From Lachnospiraceae bacterium (GTDB lineage Bacteria > Bacillota > Clostridia > Lachnospirales > Lachnospiraceae): a DNA stretch of 64,000 nt. Location: NCBI GenBank assembly GCA_949383255.1, contig CASJPF010000017.1:1-64000 (forward strand), given 5' to 3'. Numbering within the stretch: the stretch's first letter is position 1; each line of letters opens with the position of its first letter. The position numbers were made by a program, and so were the translations under genes. Shown piece after piece: positions 47,873 through 58,264 of this stretch. The notes under the pieces are model-generated. The model made no database searches. It was not told the DNA's origin and saw nothing but the letters and a program-made list of their open reading frames with translations.

Positions 47873-48649
47873 TTATAGTGATAAAATCTTTTTGAGAATA
47901 TCATAGAGATCTCCCCTTGTCTCTGCATTGTTGGTATAATCCCTAGAAATCACAGGTGCATCCTGTGTAGGCGATGTCGCCAAACCAACACATCGAAACT
48001 GCCCCCACGGCAGCAAGGAAACATCATTTGTATAGACTTCCCAATAATCCTTTTTATTCCATGTATATTTTCCAAGAAGCTTATTTTCTTTTTTCGAGTA
48101 ATAAAATTTTACTGGATATTCTGAGTAAAACATCATCACTGGCCGCTTGTCATAATAGGTATAAATCTCTTTGCCTTCCTCGTCAAATATTTCAGGAATA
48201 CCATCTCCTGTCACATCAACAAGCGCAAAATTTTTACTGTAACTTTCCATAAGTTCTAGCTGCATCCGATAGGCTTCCACCAACTCGTTTAAGTTGTCCA
48301 GCGCTTTCTGTTTTTCTGTCTTTGCAGGTTCAATCTGTGCTACCATATATGGCCCCGGTATATAATAAGTGCCATTTAAATCAACCTGAAAAAATCCATT
48401 GTCTGTAATGCCGAAAACCCGCACATTTGTAAATCTGTTCAGATACACCACCACCGGTGAAAACAAATCTGGTGTCGCATACACAGGCGTCGCTGAGGTG
48501 GAATACATTTCAACCATTTCAATTGGGGTCACATTAAACGCAAATGCTGTGGCAGGCGGTTTTATCACTGTTATAATGGCAGTCAACACCATCAGCAATA
48601 TTCCAACCTTACACTTTTGTAAAAATACGTTACTCTTTGTCTTTTTCAT
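47873..48649 (-). CDS. Exported protein with SH3-like region
   Basis: Signal-like N-terminus; 'YATPDLFSPVVVYLNRFTNVRVFGITDNGFFQVDLNGTYYI' SH3b-like. Confidence 0.6.
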   Translation of the reverse strand: MKKTKSNVFLQKCKVGILLMVLTAIITVIKPPATAFAFNVTPIEMVEMYSTSATPVYATPDLFSPVVVYLNRFTNVRVFGITDNGFFQVDLNGTYYIPGPYMVAQIEPAKTEKQKALDNLNELVEAYRMQLELMESYSKNFALVDVTGDGIPEIFDEEGKEIYTYYDKRPVMMFYSEYPVKFYYSKKENKLLGKYTWNKKDYWEVYTNDVSLLPWGQFRCVGLATSPTQDAPVISRDYTNNAETRGDLYDILKKILSL

Positions 48650-49952
48650 CTTTTTCCCCCTTACTTGTCACATCTTTAAAATGAAACTCTTTTTTCCCCG
48701 AAGCGTAGTCCGCGACAATCTGTCCATTCCCATAAAGTTTATATTTATAAGTCAGTAGCCCCTCAATGCCCACAGGTCCCCTTGCATGAATCTTTCCAGT
48801 GCTAATGCCCACTTCCGCGCCAAAACCATAGCGAAATCCATCTGCAAAACGCGTTGAACAGTTCTGGTATACTCCGGCAGAATCCACCATTCTCATAAAA
48901 TATTCTGCTGCCTCTTGATTCTCTGTAATGATGCAGTCTGTGTGATGAGAACCATATTGATTGATATGCACAATTGCCTCATCAATGTCCTCAACGGTCT
49001 TTGCTGAAAGTATTAAATCAAGATATTCCGTGTTAAAATCCTCATCTGTTGCCTCTTTGCCACCATATTGTTTGGCAATGTCAGCAGTGGCGCGCAGCTC
49101 AATATGATGTTCCTGAAATGCCCTGTTTAGCTGTGGCATCAAACAATCCACCACATCTTTATGTATCAGCAGAGTCTCCACCGCATTGCACGCAGCAGTA
49201 TACTGTGTCTTAGCGTCAATAATAATTGGAATTGCCTTGTCCATATCAAACGTTTTGTCCACATAAATATGACAAATACCATCCGCATGTCCCATGACGG
49301 GTATCTTGGTATTGTCCATAATATACTGCACAAAAGCATTTGAGCCTCTTGGTATCAATAAATCAACTGATTTATGACACGATAGCAATTCTGATATCTC
49401 ATCGCGCTGTTCTGCTTGAAAAAGACAGTTTTCTGGCAATCCGCTCTCTCTGGCTGCCTGTGCAATCAGTGAAAACAGTATTTTATTGGTGTGCTTTGTC
49501 TCACTTCCGCCCTTTAATATCGCACAGTTACCACTCTTAATACAAAGGCTAGCAATCTGTACCAACGCATCCGGTCGCGCCTCAAAAATCACACCGATAA
49601 CCCCAATTGGACAACTCTCACGCACAAGCGTTAACCCCTCGTCTAGTTCCCGTACAAGCTGTGTCTCATAAACCTTGTCAGGCATAGCAATTAGGTTTTC
49701 AATCCCTTTTACCACATCAGAAAGTTTTTGCGGTGTAAATTTTAATCGCTTTACAACCGCTTCTGGAATGCGCAGTTCTGTAGCCTCTGCTAAGTCCTGC
49801 GCATTTGCCTGAAAAATTTCTTCCTGATTTATCTGCAATGCCTCAATTATTGCCGAAAGTGCGCGATTTCTTGTCGCAGCAGGCTGAGACGCCATCTTTG
49901 TGCTGTCAAGTTTCATAGCGGCTGCTTTTTCTTTGATTGTCATATTTTGCAT
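48630..49952 (-). CDS. proA: Glutamate-5-semialdehyde dehydrogenase
   Basis: 'VRESCPIGVIGVIFEARPDALVQIASLCIKSGNCAILKGGSE'. Confidence 0.97.
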   Translation of the reverse strand: MQNMTIKEKAAAMKLDSTKMASQPAATRNRALSAIIEALQINQEEIFQANAQDLAEATELRIPEAVVKRLKFTPQKLSDVVKGIENLIAMPDKVYETQLVRELDEGLTLVRESCPIGVIGVIFEARPDALVQIASLCIKSGNCAILKGGSETKHTNKILFSLIAQAARESGLPENCLFQAEQRDEISELLSCHKSVDLLIPRGSNAFVQYIMDNTKIPVMGHADGICHIYVDKTFDMDKAIPIIIDAKTQYTAACNAVETLLIHKDVVDCLMPQLNRAFQEHHIELRATADIAKQYGGKEATDEDFNTEYLDLILSAKTVEDIDEAIVHINQYGSHHTDCIITENQEAAEYFMRMVDSAGVYQNCSTRFADGFRYGFGAEVGISTGKIHARGPVGIEGLLTYKYKLYGNGQIVADYASGKKEFHFKDVTSKGEKDEKDKE

Positions 49953-49995
49953 TTTATCCCTTTCTCTTTTTTCTTTCACCCTTTAAACTCCATTT

Positions 49996-50577
49996 TTATA
50001 TTCTTAAAAACGAATAGATAATTTCCTCTGTCACAATTTTATCCATTTTAATATCGTACATATCCCGTGGAATTTCATCCACAATCTGACAGGCAAACGC
50101 CAATGCCATTGTTGAAATCTGGCGCCTGTTTGCAAGGAACTTATCATAAAAACCTTTTCCATATCCTAAGCGATAACCAGATATATCAAACGCCACTCCT
50201 GGTAAAACTGCCAGTGTATCCTCCTTCGGTTGAAATTTATAGCGCATCTTCAGATCTTCTCTTGGCTCCAAAATATCCATATATCCTCTCTCAAGCTGCC
50301 GAAGAGAGATAATCTGATAAAATTCCATTGTGTTTGTCATTTGGTCCACTTTTGGAAAATAAATCCTTTTTCTGTGCAGGAGAGCATCCTCAAAAATGCC
50401 GTGGGTCATAACCTCCCGACAATAGTCCGCATACAACAATATATTGTCAGCCTCCTTGTACTCTGGCGTTTTAATCACCTTTTGCACAATCGCCTCACTT
50501 TTTGATGCTGTCTCCTCGTCAGTCAGTCCTTTTCGGACCTCAAGTATTCGTTTCCTAATCTCTGCTTTGGTTTCCAT
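49996..50577 (-). CDS. 5-formyltetrahydrofolate cyclo-ligase
   Basis: 'LPGVAFDISGYRLGYGKGFYDKFL'. Confidence 0.95.
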   Translation of the reverse strand: METKAEIRKRILEVRKGLTDEETASKSEAIVQKVIKTPEYKEADNILLYADYCREVMTHGIFEDALLHRKRIYFPKVDQMTNTMEFYQIISLRQLERGYMDILEPREDLKMRYKFQPKEDTLAVLPGVAFDISGYRLGYGKGFYDKFLANRRQISTMALAFACQIVDEIPRDMYDIKMDKIVTEEIIYSFLRI

Positions 50578-50619
50578 TTTGTCACTCCATCATATTTTCT
50601 ATAGACCCTCAAAGTCTCT

Positions 50620-50856
50620 TTATTCTGTCGTGCATTCCTTCATTCTTTTGGCTCTCTTTTCACCAAGATTTGTAATGTTTCCATCTTGTTCCTTTATGGA
50701 AATATTGTCCAGTTGTCCTCTTAAATTAGCGCGTATATTCGCCACATACTCCGCGCGCAATGCCGCCTGCTCTGCCTTTTCCTCCTCAGTAAGCCCTTCC
50801 GCTTGCGATTTATGATACAATTCATTAATTCGTTTTATTTTTTCCTCTATATTCAT
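50620..50856 (-). CDS. DUF896 (UPF0291/YnzC-like) protein
   Basis: 'INELYHKSQAEGLTEEEKAEQAALRAEYVANIRANLRGQLDNI'. Confidence 0.93.
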   Translation of the reverse strand: MNIEEKIKRINELYHKSQAEGLTEEEKAEQAALRAEYVANIRANLRGQLDNISIKEQDGNITNLGEKRAKRMKECTTE

Positions 50857-50898
50857 ATTACCCCCACACTATATCCATTGCAACAAAAAAATAATTCC

Positions 50899-51720
50899 TT
50901 ACCAACTTTTTATCATGGCAATCTCCTTAATATATCCCGCGTCATCGTTTGGTGTCTCTAAAATAAACGGCTTGTCTTTTAACAGCGGGTGTTTTGCCAC
51001 TGCCTTTAACGCCTCCAAGCCGATTTCTCCCTGACCAATCTTTTGGTGGCGGTCCTTATGAGAGCCACACCCATTCATACTGTCATTAAAATGTACTGCT
51101 TTAAGACGGTCAAGTCCTATAATATTATCAAATTCCTTTAATACACCATCTAAATTACCAACAATATCATATCCCCCGTCCCACACATGACAGGTATCAA
51201 AACACACGCCAACATTTTCTTGATGTTCCACCAAGTCAAGAATCGCTCGCAGCTCCTCAAATGTTGCGCCAACCTCAGAACCTTTTCCCGCCATTGTTTC
51301 CAACAAGACAATTGTAGTATACTCTGGTTTTACAGCAGAATTAATTGCATCTGCAATCATGAAAATTGCCGCTTCTGTCCCTTGTCCCACATGAGAACCG
51401 GGGTGAAAATTATAGTAGTTTCCCGGCAAATATTCCATACGTCTTAAATCCTCCGCCATTGCATCCCGCGAGAAATTCCTAACTTTTTCCTTGTCCGAAC
51501 ATACATTTAATGTATAGGGTGCATGTGCAACCAATTTGCCAAAATGGTGTTTCTCCATAAACTGACACAATCTTGCTGCATCTTCTGGATTATGTTCCCT
51601 TACTGCTCCGCCTCTTGGATTTCTGGTAAAAAAAGCAAAGGTATTTCCACCTAATTTCAATTCCTCCTGCCCCATTATTTCATAACCACTTGCCGAGGAC
51701 AAATGATTTCCTAAATACAT
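50899..51720 (-). CDS. nfo: Deoxyribonuclease IV (AP endonuclease family 2)
   Basis: 'GVCFDTCHVWDGGYDI', 'AVHFNDSMNGCGSHKDRHQKIGQGEIG'. Confidence 0.95.
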   Translation of the reverse strand: MYLGNHLSSASGYEIMGQEELKLGGNTFAFFTRNPRGGAVREHNPEDAARLCQFMEKHHFGKLVAHAPYTLNVCSDKEKVRNFSRDAMAEDLRRMEYLPGNYYNFHPGSHVGQGTEAAIFMIADAINSAVKPEYTTIVLLETMAGKGSEVGATFEELRAILDLVEHQENVGVCFDTCHVWDGGYDIVGNLDGVLKEFDNIIGLDRLKAVHFNDSMNGCGSHKDRHQKIGQGEIGLEALKAVAKHPLLKDKPFILETPNDDAGYIKEIAMIKSW

Positions 51721-51759
51721 ATTTTATCATTCCCTTCTATAAAATTATATTAGTACAGT

Positions 51760-51795
51760 ATTGCATAAATACCGCTTCACTGTTATTTATGCAAT
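51760..51795. repeat. Inverted repeat between cls and nfo
   Basis: ATTGCATAAATA-12 nt-TATTTATGCAAT. Confidence 0.85.
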
Positions 51796-51796
51796 G

Positions 51797-53443
51797 CTAT
51801 ACCAACGGCGCAAAAATACGCAACACACCGTTAACAATGCCATGTATCAATCCATTATTTTCATCTGACAGCGTGCGTTCCCTACTAACCTCCATAGATG
51901 CCTCCAAATCTTTTTTTAAATCTGCAAGAATAGAAGCCTTGTAAAACAATGCGTTACATTCATAATGCAGATATAGACTTCTATAGTCAAGATTAACAGT
52001 TCCGACAGAACCAATGCAATCATCGACAAGAGATGCCTTTGCATGTACAAATCCTGGCGTGTACTCAAAAATTCTAACACCTGCCTTTAGTAAATCGCGA
52101 TAATAACTTCGCGACATGCGATAAACAATCTTTTTATCCGGGATTCCAGGCATAATAATACGGACATCTACCCCGCGTTTTGCTGCTCGCACAAACGCAT
52201 CGCGCAATCCATCCCCCAGCAAGAGATAAGGGGTATAAAACCATGCATAATCCTTTGATTGACCAAGTAAATCGATAAAAAGATTATTGCTTGCCGCTTC
52301 CTCTCTGTTGGGCGAATCATAATATGGTTGCACATAACCATCAAAATCCTGTGCACTTTGGACACGCACTTGCATATAGTCCTCACCAATTAATTCTTTT
52401 GTAATCTTATCAAATGAAGAAGCATTCCAAAACTCAATAAACATATAGGCATAACTTCGAATAGCATCTCCTGTAATCCGAAAGCCAATATCTTTCCAGT
52501 GTCCAAAAGGGTGTTCCTCATTGATATACTCGTCTGCAAGATTAATGCCACCGCTAAACGCCACAATACCATCTACCACCATAATTTTTCGGTGATCTCT
52601 ATTGTTGAGTGCTCCGCTTAACACAATCATTGGATTAAACTTCTCACATTTAATGCCTTTTTTCAAGAGCGACCGTCTATTTCTGTGAGAAAACGTGCCA
52701 ATGCTTCCAATATCATCATATAACACGCGAATATCCACGCCTTCTTGCACTTTCTGTTCCATCACATCAACCATAGCCTGCCACAGAACACCTTCCTGCA
52801 CAATAAAATATTCAATAAACACATAACGTTTTGCTTCTTTTAAAGCAGATAACATCTGTTCAAACAACTGTTCTCCTATTGGATAGTACTGTGCTGTATC
52901 ATTTCTTAACACAGGAAAGCCTGTAATTTTCTTGATATAAGCAAACGTTTCTCCAACGCGTTTGTTCTCCTGTTTTAGTTGCGCTTCAATTTCTGTGTCG
53001 TCTGGTAATGTGATAGGAAGATTGCCTTTGACTGCCTTAAGTCTTTGCTCTAACGCCTTTCCAGTTCGCTTATTCCCATAGAGCAAATACATTAGCGCAC
53101 CCGGCAACGGCGCCACAAACATCACCAAAAGCCACAGCATTTTGTAAGCGCCTTCATCTCGCTTAGAAATAAGAAACAAAACAAACAATGCAGACAGTAC
53201 AGACAAAACGCTGTAAAACAACGTGGCAAAAGGCACAAGCCACTTTGCAAGCGCATAGATAATCAACCCCTGCAATAATACCACAGGCAGTATAGAAACA
53301 ATTCGCCCAGTGACAATGCTTCGCACACTTGTCTTTTTTACCTTATGTATTGTATCCTTTATTTCTTGCTTTATTTGTGTCGATTTATCTGACAATAAGT
53401 TATCCTCCTCATATATATCTTCTCTTCTAAACACAAACATCAA
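51797..53443 (-). CDS. cls: Cardiolipin synthase
   Basis: Two HKD-type motifs 'DHRKIMVVDG' and 'HAKASLVDDCIGSVGTVNLDYRS'; N-terminal TM. Confidence 0.95.
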   Translation of the reverse strand: MMFVFRREDIYEEDNLLSDKSTQIKQEIKDTIHKVKKTSVRSIVTGRIVSILPVVLLQGLIIYALAKWLVPFATLFYSVLSVLSALFVLFLISKRDEGAYKMLWLLVMFVAPLPGALMYLLYGNKRTGKALEQRLKAVKGNLPITLPDDTEIEAQLKQENKRVGETFAYIKKITGFPVLRNDTAQYYPIGEQLFEQMLSALKEAKRYVFIEYFIVQEGVLWQAMVDVMEQKVQEGVDIRVLYDDIGSIGTFSHRNRRSLLKKGIKCEKFNPMIVLSGALNNRDHRKIMVVDGIVAFSGGINLADEYINEEHPFGHWKDIGFRITGDAIRSYAYMFIEFWNASSFDKITKELIGEDYMQVRVQSAQDFDGYVQPYYDSPNREEAASNNLFIDLLGQSKDYAWFYTPYLLLGDGLRDAFVRAAKRGVDVRIIMPGIPDKKIVYRMSRSYYRDLLKAGVRIFEYTPGFVHAKASLVDDCIGSVGTVNLDYRSLYLHYECNALFYKASILADLKKDLEASMEVSRERTLSDENNGLIHGIVNGVLRIFAPLV

Positions 53444-53461
53444 GAGACTTATGCTGTAAAA

Positions 53462-54316
53462 TTAATGGTGCAAATTATCAATAAAATCGGTAAAGTTAAA
53501 GTTTTCATCCTTATTTGCTCGAAAGATTGTCCCGTAATTTCTGCCTTCTATAATACGATGAATCACACGCACATCACCACCGTTTGCAATCACCATATCT
53601 GCACCAGAACAGGTTGCAATCCGTGCGGCATTGAGCTTTGTCTCCATGCCGCCTGTCCCAACACTGCTGCCAGTCGAAGCTTTCCCCATTTGTAGTAGCT
53701 TATCTGTAATATGGTCCACTTGTGGAATAAACTGTGCATCTGGATTCTGCCTTGGGTCATCTGTATACAGCCCGTTAATGTCTGACAACAAAATCAATAA
53801 ATCTGCACCGGTCAGCGCTGTGACAATTGCCGAGAGTGTGTCATTGTCCCCTATCACATCCTCTACCTCAAACGTTGAGATGGTGTCATTCTCATTGACA
53901 ATGGGTATCACTTCCATAGCGAGTAATTCATGAAAAGTATTTTGTGCGTTCTGCCGATTTAACTCGGCTTCAATTGTATTTTTTGTGAGTAGAATTTGTG
54001 CTGCCTGATGGCTATATTCTGAAAATATACGCTGGTATGTTGTCATAAGCCTTGCTTGTCCAATCGCCGCACACGCCTGTTTCTGCGCAATGGTAAGTGG
54101 CAATTTAATATGTAGTGACTTTCTGCCACACCCAATCGCACCTGATGTCACAAGGATAACATCTTTTCCCTGATTTCTAATATTACAGAGCTCCCGCACC
54201 AAAATATCCATCTTGATATAATCAAGGTCTCCTGTCTCTGAATGCTGTAAAGAAGAGGAACCAATCTTTACCACCACACGTTTCTTATCTTTTAATTTTG
54301 CACGCAAATCATCCAT
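53462..54316 (-). CDS. proB: Glutamate 5-kinase
   Basis: 'VVVKIGSSSLQ', 'VTSGAIGCGRKSL', 'GTGGMETKLNAARIATCSG'. Confidence 0.96.
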   Translation of the reverse strand: MDDLRAKLKDKKRVVVKIGSSSLQHSETGDLDYIKMDILVRELCNIRNQGKDVILVTSGAIGCGRKSLHIKLPLTIAQKQACAAIGQARLMTTYQRIFSEYSHQAAQILLTKNTIEAELNRQNAQNTFHELLAMEVIPIVNENDTISTFEVEDVIGDNDTLSAIVTALTGADLLILLSDINGLYTDDPRQNPDAQFIPQVDHITDKLLQMGKASTGSSVGTGGMETKLNAARIATCSGADMVIANGGDVRVIHRIIEGRNYGTIFRANKDENFNFTDFIDNLHH

Positions 54317-54401
54317 TGTCTTTCGCCTCCAAATATAATCCTTTTTATTTTAAATCTATTTCTTGTATAAGTCTAGTCTTTCTAAAAAACTGGAGAACTT
54401 T

Positions 54402-54535
54402 GTTACAGTTCAATCTAGGACTTTGCATTTACTGCAAAGTCCGTAAAACTGTGTAGTGGCAGAGAAGCATCAAGCCACCACGAAGTGGTCTTGTATGGCT
54501 TGATGCGTAACAGTTCGGCAAGGCTGAACTGTTAC
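54402..54535. repeat. Copy B of the dispersed palindromic element
   Basis: GTTACAGTTCA...TGAACTGTTAC terminal inverted repeats with nested GCATCAAGCCA/TGGCTTGATGC and GGACTTTGCA/TGCAAAGTCC hairpins; matches reverse complement of 6825-7000. Confidence 0.8.
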
Positions 54536-56205
54536 GAGAACCTCTGTGCGATTTTCTCTGCAATTAAGATGCCATCCATTGCAGCGGACATAATGCCACC
54601 GGCATATCCAGCCCCTTCTCCACAGGGATACAGCCCCTTTATTGCAGGACTTTGCAGCGTCTCATCTCTGTGTATCCGCACAGGCGACGATGTTCGACTT
54701 TCAATTCCAGATAAAATTGTCTCGTCGCTGGCAAATCCTAGTATTATCTTGTCAAATTGTTCCATTCCTTCTATAAATGCCATTTCACAAGCAGACGGCA
54801 ATAGACCTCTCAAATTTGTCAGTTGATATGCGCCCTTAATACATGGTTTCTCGCGATTCTCTGTATTTTCAGATGATATATTTTTTACAAAATCTCCATA
54901 ATACTGTACTGGGACACTGCCATTTCCAAGCAAATACGCTTTTTTTTCAAGCTGTCTCTGAAAAGCAATCCCCGCAAGCGGCCCCTCTGTCCCATAATCC
55001 TTTGGCGTAACTTGCACAATGATGGCACTGTTTGCATGTCTGCCATTTCGATTCGCATAGCTCATGCCATTTACTGCAATCTGCTCTGGCTCACTCGACG
55101 CATTAACCACATAGCCACCCGGGCACATGCAAAAGGAATACACACCGCGCCCTGTACTTGTCTGCGCTGTTAATTTATAGGGTGCTGCTGGCAATCGGCT
55201 ACCTTGTTCTTTGCCGTACATGCTTTCATTAATCCTAGATTGCAGGTGTTCTACTCGCATTCCAACCGCAAAAGCTTTTGCTTCCATTGGCACATGGATT
55301 TCATTGAGCGATACAAAGGTGTCTCTGGCACTATGCCCAATTGCAAGCACTGCCTCGGTTGTCTGAATCCACTCCTTATCATTGACCACAACAGCACACA
55401 GAGCGCCCTCATTTACTTGAAATCCTGTCACTTTTGCCCCGAATCGAACTTCACCGCCAAACTCTATTATTGCATTACGTAAATGAATAACAACCTGCCT
55501 CAAAACATCAGTCCCTATATGGGGCTTGCTTTCATATAAAATAGATTCTGGCGCGCCAAACTGTACAAAAATGCGCAGCACTTCTTGATTTCTACCTTGT
55601 TTATCTTTCACAAGTGTATTGAGTTTTCCATCAGAAAAAGTGCCTGCGCCTCCCTCACCAAACTGCACATTTGATTCAGGATTGAGGTTGCCACCATTCC
55701 AATAAGCTTCCACATCTTTTGTGCGCGTGTCCACATCAAAGCCACGCTCTAGCAAAATAGGCCGATACCCATGCTTTGCAAGCATATATCCGCAGAAAAG
55801 TCCCGCTGGTCCTGTGCCAATCACCACAGGGCGAAAGCGTAATTTTGTTTTGCCCGCTGCTGGAAAAGTATATGGATTTTGTATATAAGGAGCAATGGAC
55901 TTATCTTTGCAGCGCTTTATTACTTTTTCTTGTAGCTTTTTATTACGCAAAGTTACCCCTACTGTATAAACTTGAAACAATTGCGGCTTTTTTCTGGCAT
56001 CTATTGAATGTTTTAAAATAAAAAGTTCTGAAATATCGGTCTCCCTAACGCCCAAAATTTTTGCAGCTTTTTGAATGAGAACTGCGTCACTGTCAATTAT
56101 ATCTGGCAGTGTAGGCCTATCTATTATAATTTCTTTGTTTTCGCATGTTTTTAAAGCAATCTTAAGTTGAATTTTAAGTGAACTTTTTTCCTCATCATTT
56201 CCCAT
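54532..56205 (-). CDS. FAD-dependent dehydrogenase-like protein (COG2509 type)
   Basis: 'PVVIGTGPAGLFCGYMLAKHGYRPILLERG', 'LYPCGEGAGYAGGIMSAAMDG'. Confidence 0.9.
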   Translation of the reverse strand: MGNDEEKSSLKIQLKIALKTCENKEIIIDRPTLPDIIDSDAVLIQKAAKILGVRETDISELFILKHSIDARKKPQLFQVYTVGVTLRNKKLQEKVIKRCKDKSIAPYIQNPYTFPAAGKTKLRFRPVVIGTGPAGLFCGYMLAKHGYRPILLERGFDVDTRTKDVEAYWNGGNLNPESNVQFGEGGAGTFSDGKLNTLVKDKQGRNQEVLRIFVQFGAPESILYESKPHIGTDVLRQVVIHLRNAIIEFGGEVRFGAKVTGFQVNEGALCAVVVNDKEWIQTTEAVLAIGHSARDTFVSLNEIHVPMEAKAFAVGMRVEHLQSRINESMYGKEQGSRLPAAPYKLTAQTSTGRGVYSFCMCPGGYVVNASSEPEQIAVNGMSYANRNGRHANSAIIVQVTPKDYGTEGPLAGIAFQRQLEKKAYLLGNGSVPVQYYGDFVKNISSENTENREKPCIKGAYQLTNLRGLLPSACEMAFIEGMEQFDKIILGFASDETILSGIESRTSSPVRIHRDETLQSPAIKGLYPCGEGAGYAGGIMSAAMDGILIAEKIAQRFS

Positions 56206-57523
56206 TTTTCTCTTGTCCTATCTTTTTTTTATCCGTTATCGCATTACACTGCGCTGCATCCGTTCCTGCAATTATTCCAGTTGCCCACGCCCATTGCAAA
56301 TTAAAACCGCCGCAGATTCCATCACAATCTAACAATTCCCCAACAATATAAATGCCCTCACACTTTAATGATGCGAAATTTTCATTCACTTCTTTTAAGG
56401 GCACCCCACCACAACAAACCTGCGCATTCTCAAAAGAATTTGGCGCTGTAATCTGCACTCTAAAATCCATAAGCATTTTAATACAATTCCAAACACGTTC
56501 TTTCCCTGCCTGATTGACAGTCATACACGACGCAATCCCATTTTGTTTACAGACAACCGTAGCAATCTTTTTATGTACTAACCCTGACAAATACTCCTCA
56601 ACCGTTTTGTGAGAAAAATGTTTTATAGCATTGTTTGTCAAATTCTTGCAAACACAATCAATTTTGTCTCTGTCTTTTTTATTTTCACATAAATTATTTT
56701 TATCAAAAATGTAAGAAATAAAATCCAGTGATGCCTCACATTGTTTTTGGTCATAAAGTGCCCTTGACGCCAGTCTACTAAGCTGAAAAACAGGAATCCC
56801 TGATATTCCATAATCCGTCAATTGCAGTTCCCCTTCTTGAGTAGCCATTTCCACACCGTCAATCAACAGCCGAATTACTCCCTGCGCCCGCACCCCAGAA
56901 AGTGCCTTGAAAAAGGTTCCTTTACATTTTAGTTGCACAAGAGCTGGAAGTGGCTCTACAATAGCATGTCCAAGACGTTTTGCAAGTACGTATCCAGAAC
57001 CATCTGAACCAGCGACAGAAGCCGCTTTTCCCCCTGTCGCCAAAATTAATTTATCATAAAAAATCTGTTTATACTGTTTTGCACAAATCACACCGCCCTT
57101 TTTCTCTGGCCTAATAGAAATTACCTCACAGTCTGTTTGTATTGTCACACCAAGCCGATTACATGCACTCCGCAGTACGTCCAACACAATAGAAGCTTGT
57201 TCCGACACTGGATATACACCGCCATCTTTTTTCTCTTTGGTATATAATCCAAGTCTCTGAAAAAAATCCCTTGTCTGAACTGCGTCAAACCGAACAAGTG
57301 TATTGTAAATTTGTTTTAAAGATGCCGCATCACTGCTGTAATACTTGCCGTGTACCTCCTTCATATTTGTAAGATTACACTTGCCATTTCCTGTCATTAA
57401 TATCTTTTTGCCCACTCTGTCCTTATGTTCAAGGACCGTGACAGCGGCGCCATTCTCCACCGCAGCAATTGCAGCAGCAAGCCCACTTGCCCCACCGCCT
57501 ATCACAACAACTCTATTTGCCAT
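56195..57523 (-). CDS. HI0933/YhiN family FAD-binding protein
   Basis: 'VVIGGGASGLAAAIAAVENGAAVTVLEHKDRVGKKILMTGNGKCNLTN'. Confidence 0.93.
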   Translation of the reverse strand: MANRVVVIGGGASGLAAAIAAVENGAAVTVLEHKDRVGKKILMTGNGKCNLTNMKEVHGKYYSSDAASLKQIYNTLVRFDAVQTRDFFQRLGLYTKEKKDGGVYPVSEQASIVLDVLRSACNRLGVTIQTDCEVISIRPEKKGGVICAKQYKQIFYDKLILATGGKAASVAGSDGSGYVLAKRLGHAIVEPLPALVQLKCKGTFFKALSGVRAQGVIRLLIDGVEMATQEGELQLTDYGISGIPVFQLSRLASRALYDQKQCEASLDFISYIFDKNNLCENKKDRDKIDCVCKNLTNNAIKHFSHKTVEEYLSGLVHKKIATVVCKQNGIASCMTVNQAGKERVWNCIKMLMDFRVQITAPNSFENAQVCCGGVPLKEVNENFASLKCEGIYIVGELLDCDGICGGFNLQWAWATGIIAGTDAAQCNAITDKKKIGQEKNGK

Positions 57524-57531
57524 AAATCCCC

Positions 57532-58188
57532 CTAACTGCTATACGATTCAATAAAGTGATACACTTGCAATTCATTATCCATAAACTTGCCTTCTTGCAA
57601 CTCAAGTCGAACCTCTACTGGAAGATTTTCTGGATGCAGCCCTGTTTTAAAGTAAAGTGTTTTCTTATCATATTCAAACACACACACTTCGCCATCCACT
57701 TCCATAATATAAAATCCGGATTCTCCCTGTGTCGTGTCATAAATACGCAGCACCTTAATCTTGTCCGCAGAGAAAAGCTCTAAATGCTGGGATTTAAAAC
57801 CTTTCTGCTTCTCCTCAAGCGTAGGTGCCAAACTGTCTGCCGCAAGCATTTTCTCAAGTTCCTCACGATTTAAGCCAATATATTTTACTGGAATCTTTCC
57901 TTCCTCCATAAAAACAGAACCGTCTTTTTTATCAATATTTTCGTAAATACAAACGGTATCAGAAGTCGTCTGAACATTCATTTTTTGCACTTGATAAAGT
58001 TCTTCTGCTGTCTTGGACATCTGTGGATCAATCTGTGACAGCTCGTCAATATTTAAGTGCTGTTTTGCAAGGTTATTCTTCTCTGATAACTTATCCATAT
58101 TGCTTCTTCTATACAGCAAAACAACTACTAACACCGAAATTAACAATAATACAAAAAATAAGCCAATCTTATATCTCTTTTCCATCAT
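57532..58188 (-). CDS. Membrane-anchored protein with BofC C-terminal-like domain
   Basis: N-terminal TM; 'VKYIGLNREELEKMLA...YDTTQGESGFYIMEVDGEVCVFE'. Confidence 0.5.
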   Translation of the reverse strand: MMEKRYKIGLFFVLLLISVLVVVLLYRRSNMDKLSEKNNLAKQHLNIDELSQIDPQMSKTAEELYQVQKMNVQTTSDTVCIYENIDKKDGSVFMEEGKIPVKYIGLNREELEKMLAADSLAPTLEEKQKGFKSQHLELFSADKIKVLRIYDTTQGESGFYIMEVDGEVCVFEYDKKTLYFKTGLHPENLPVEVRLELQEGKFMDNELQVYHFIESYSS

Positions 58189-58264
58189 CAGCCTCCTGGT
58201 GAAACTTGAACACTTTGGCGTCTTTGATATAGTATCAGCTTATTTTTACTTTTTATTCATCAAA

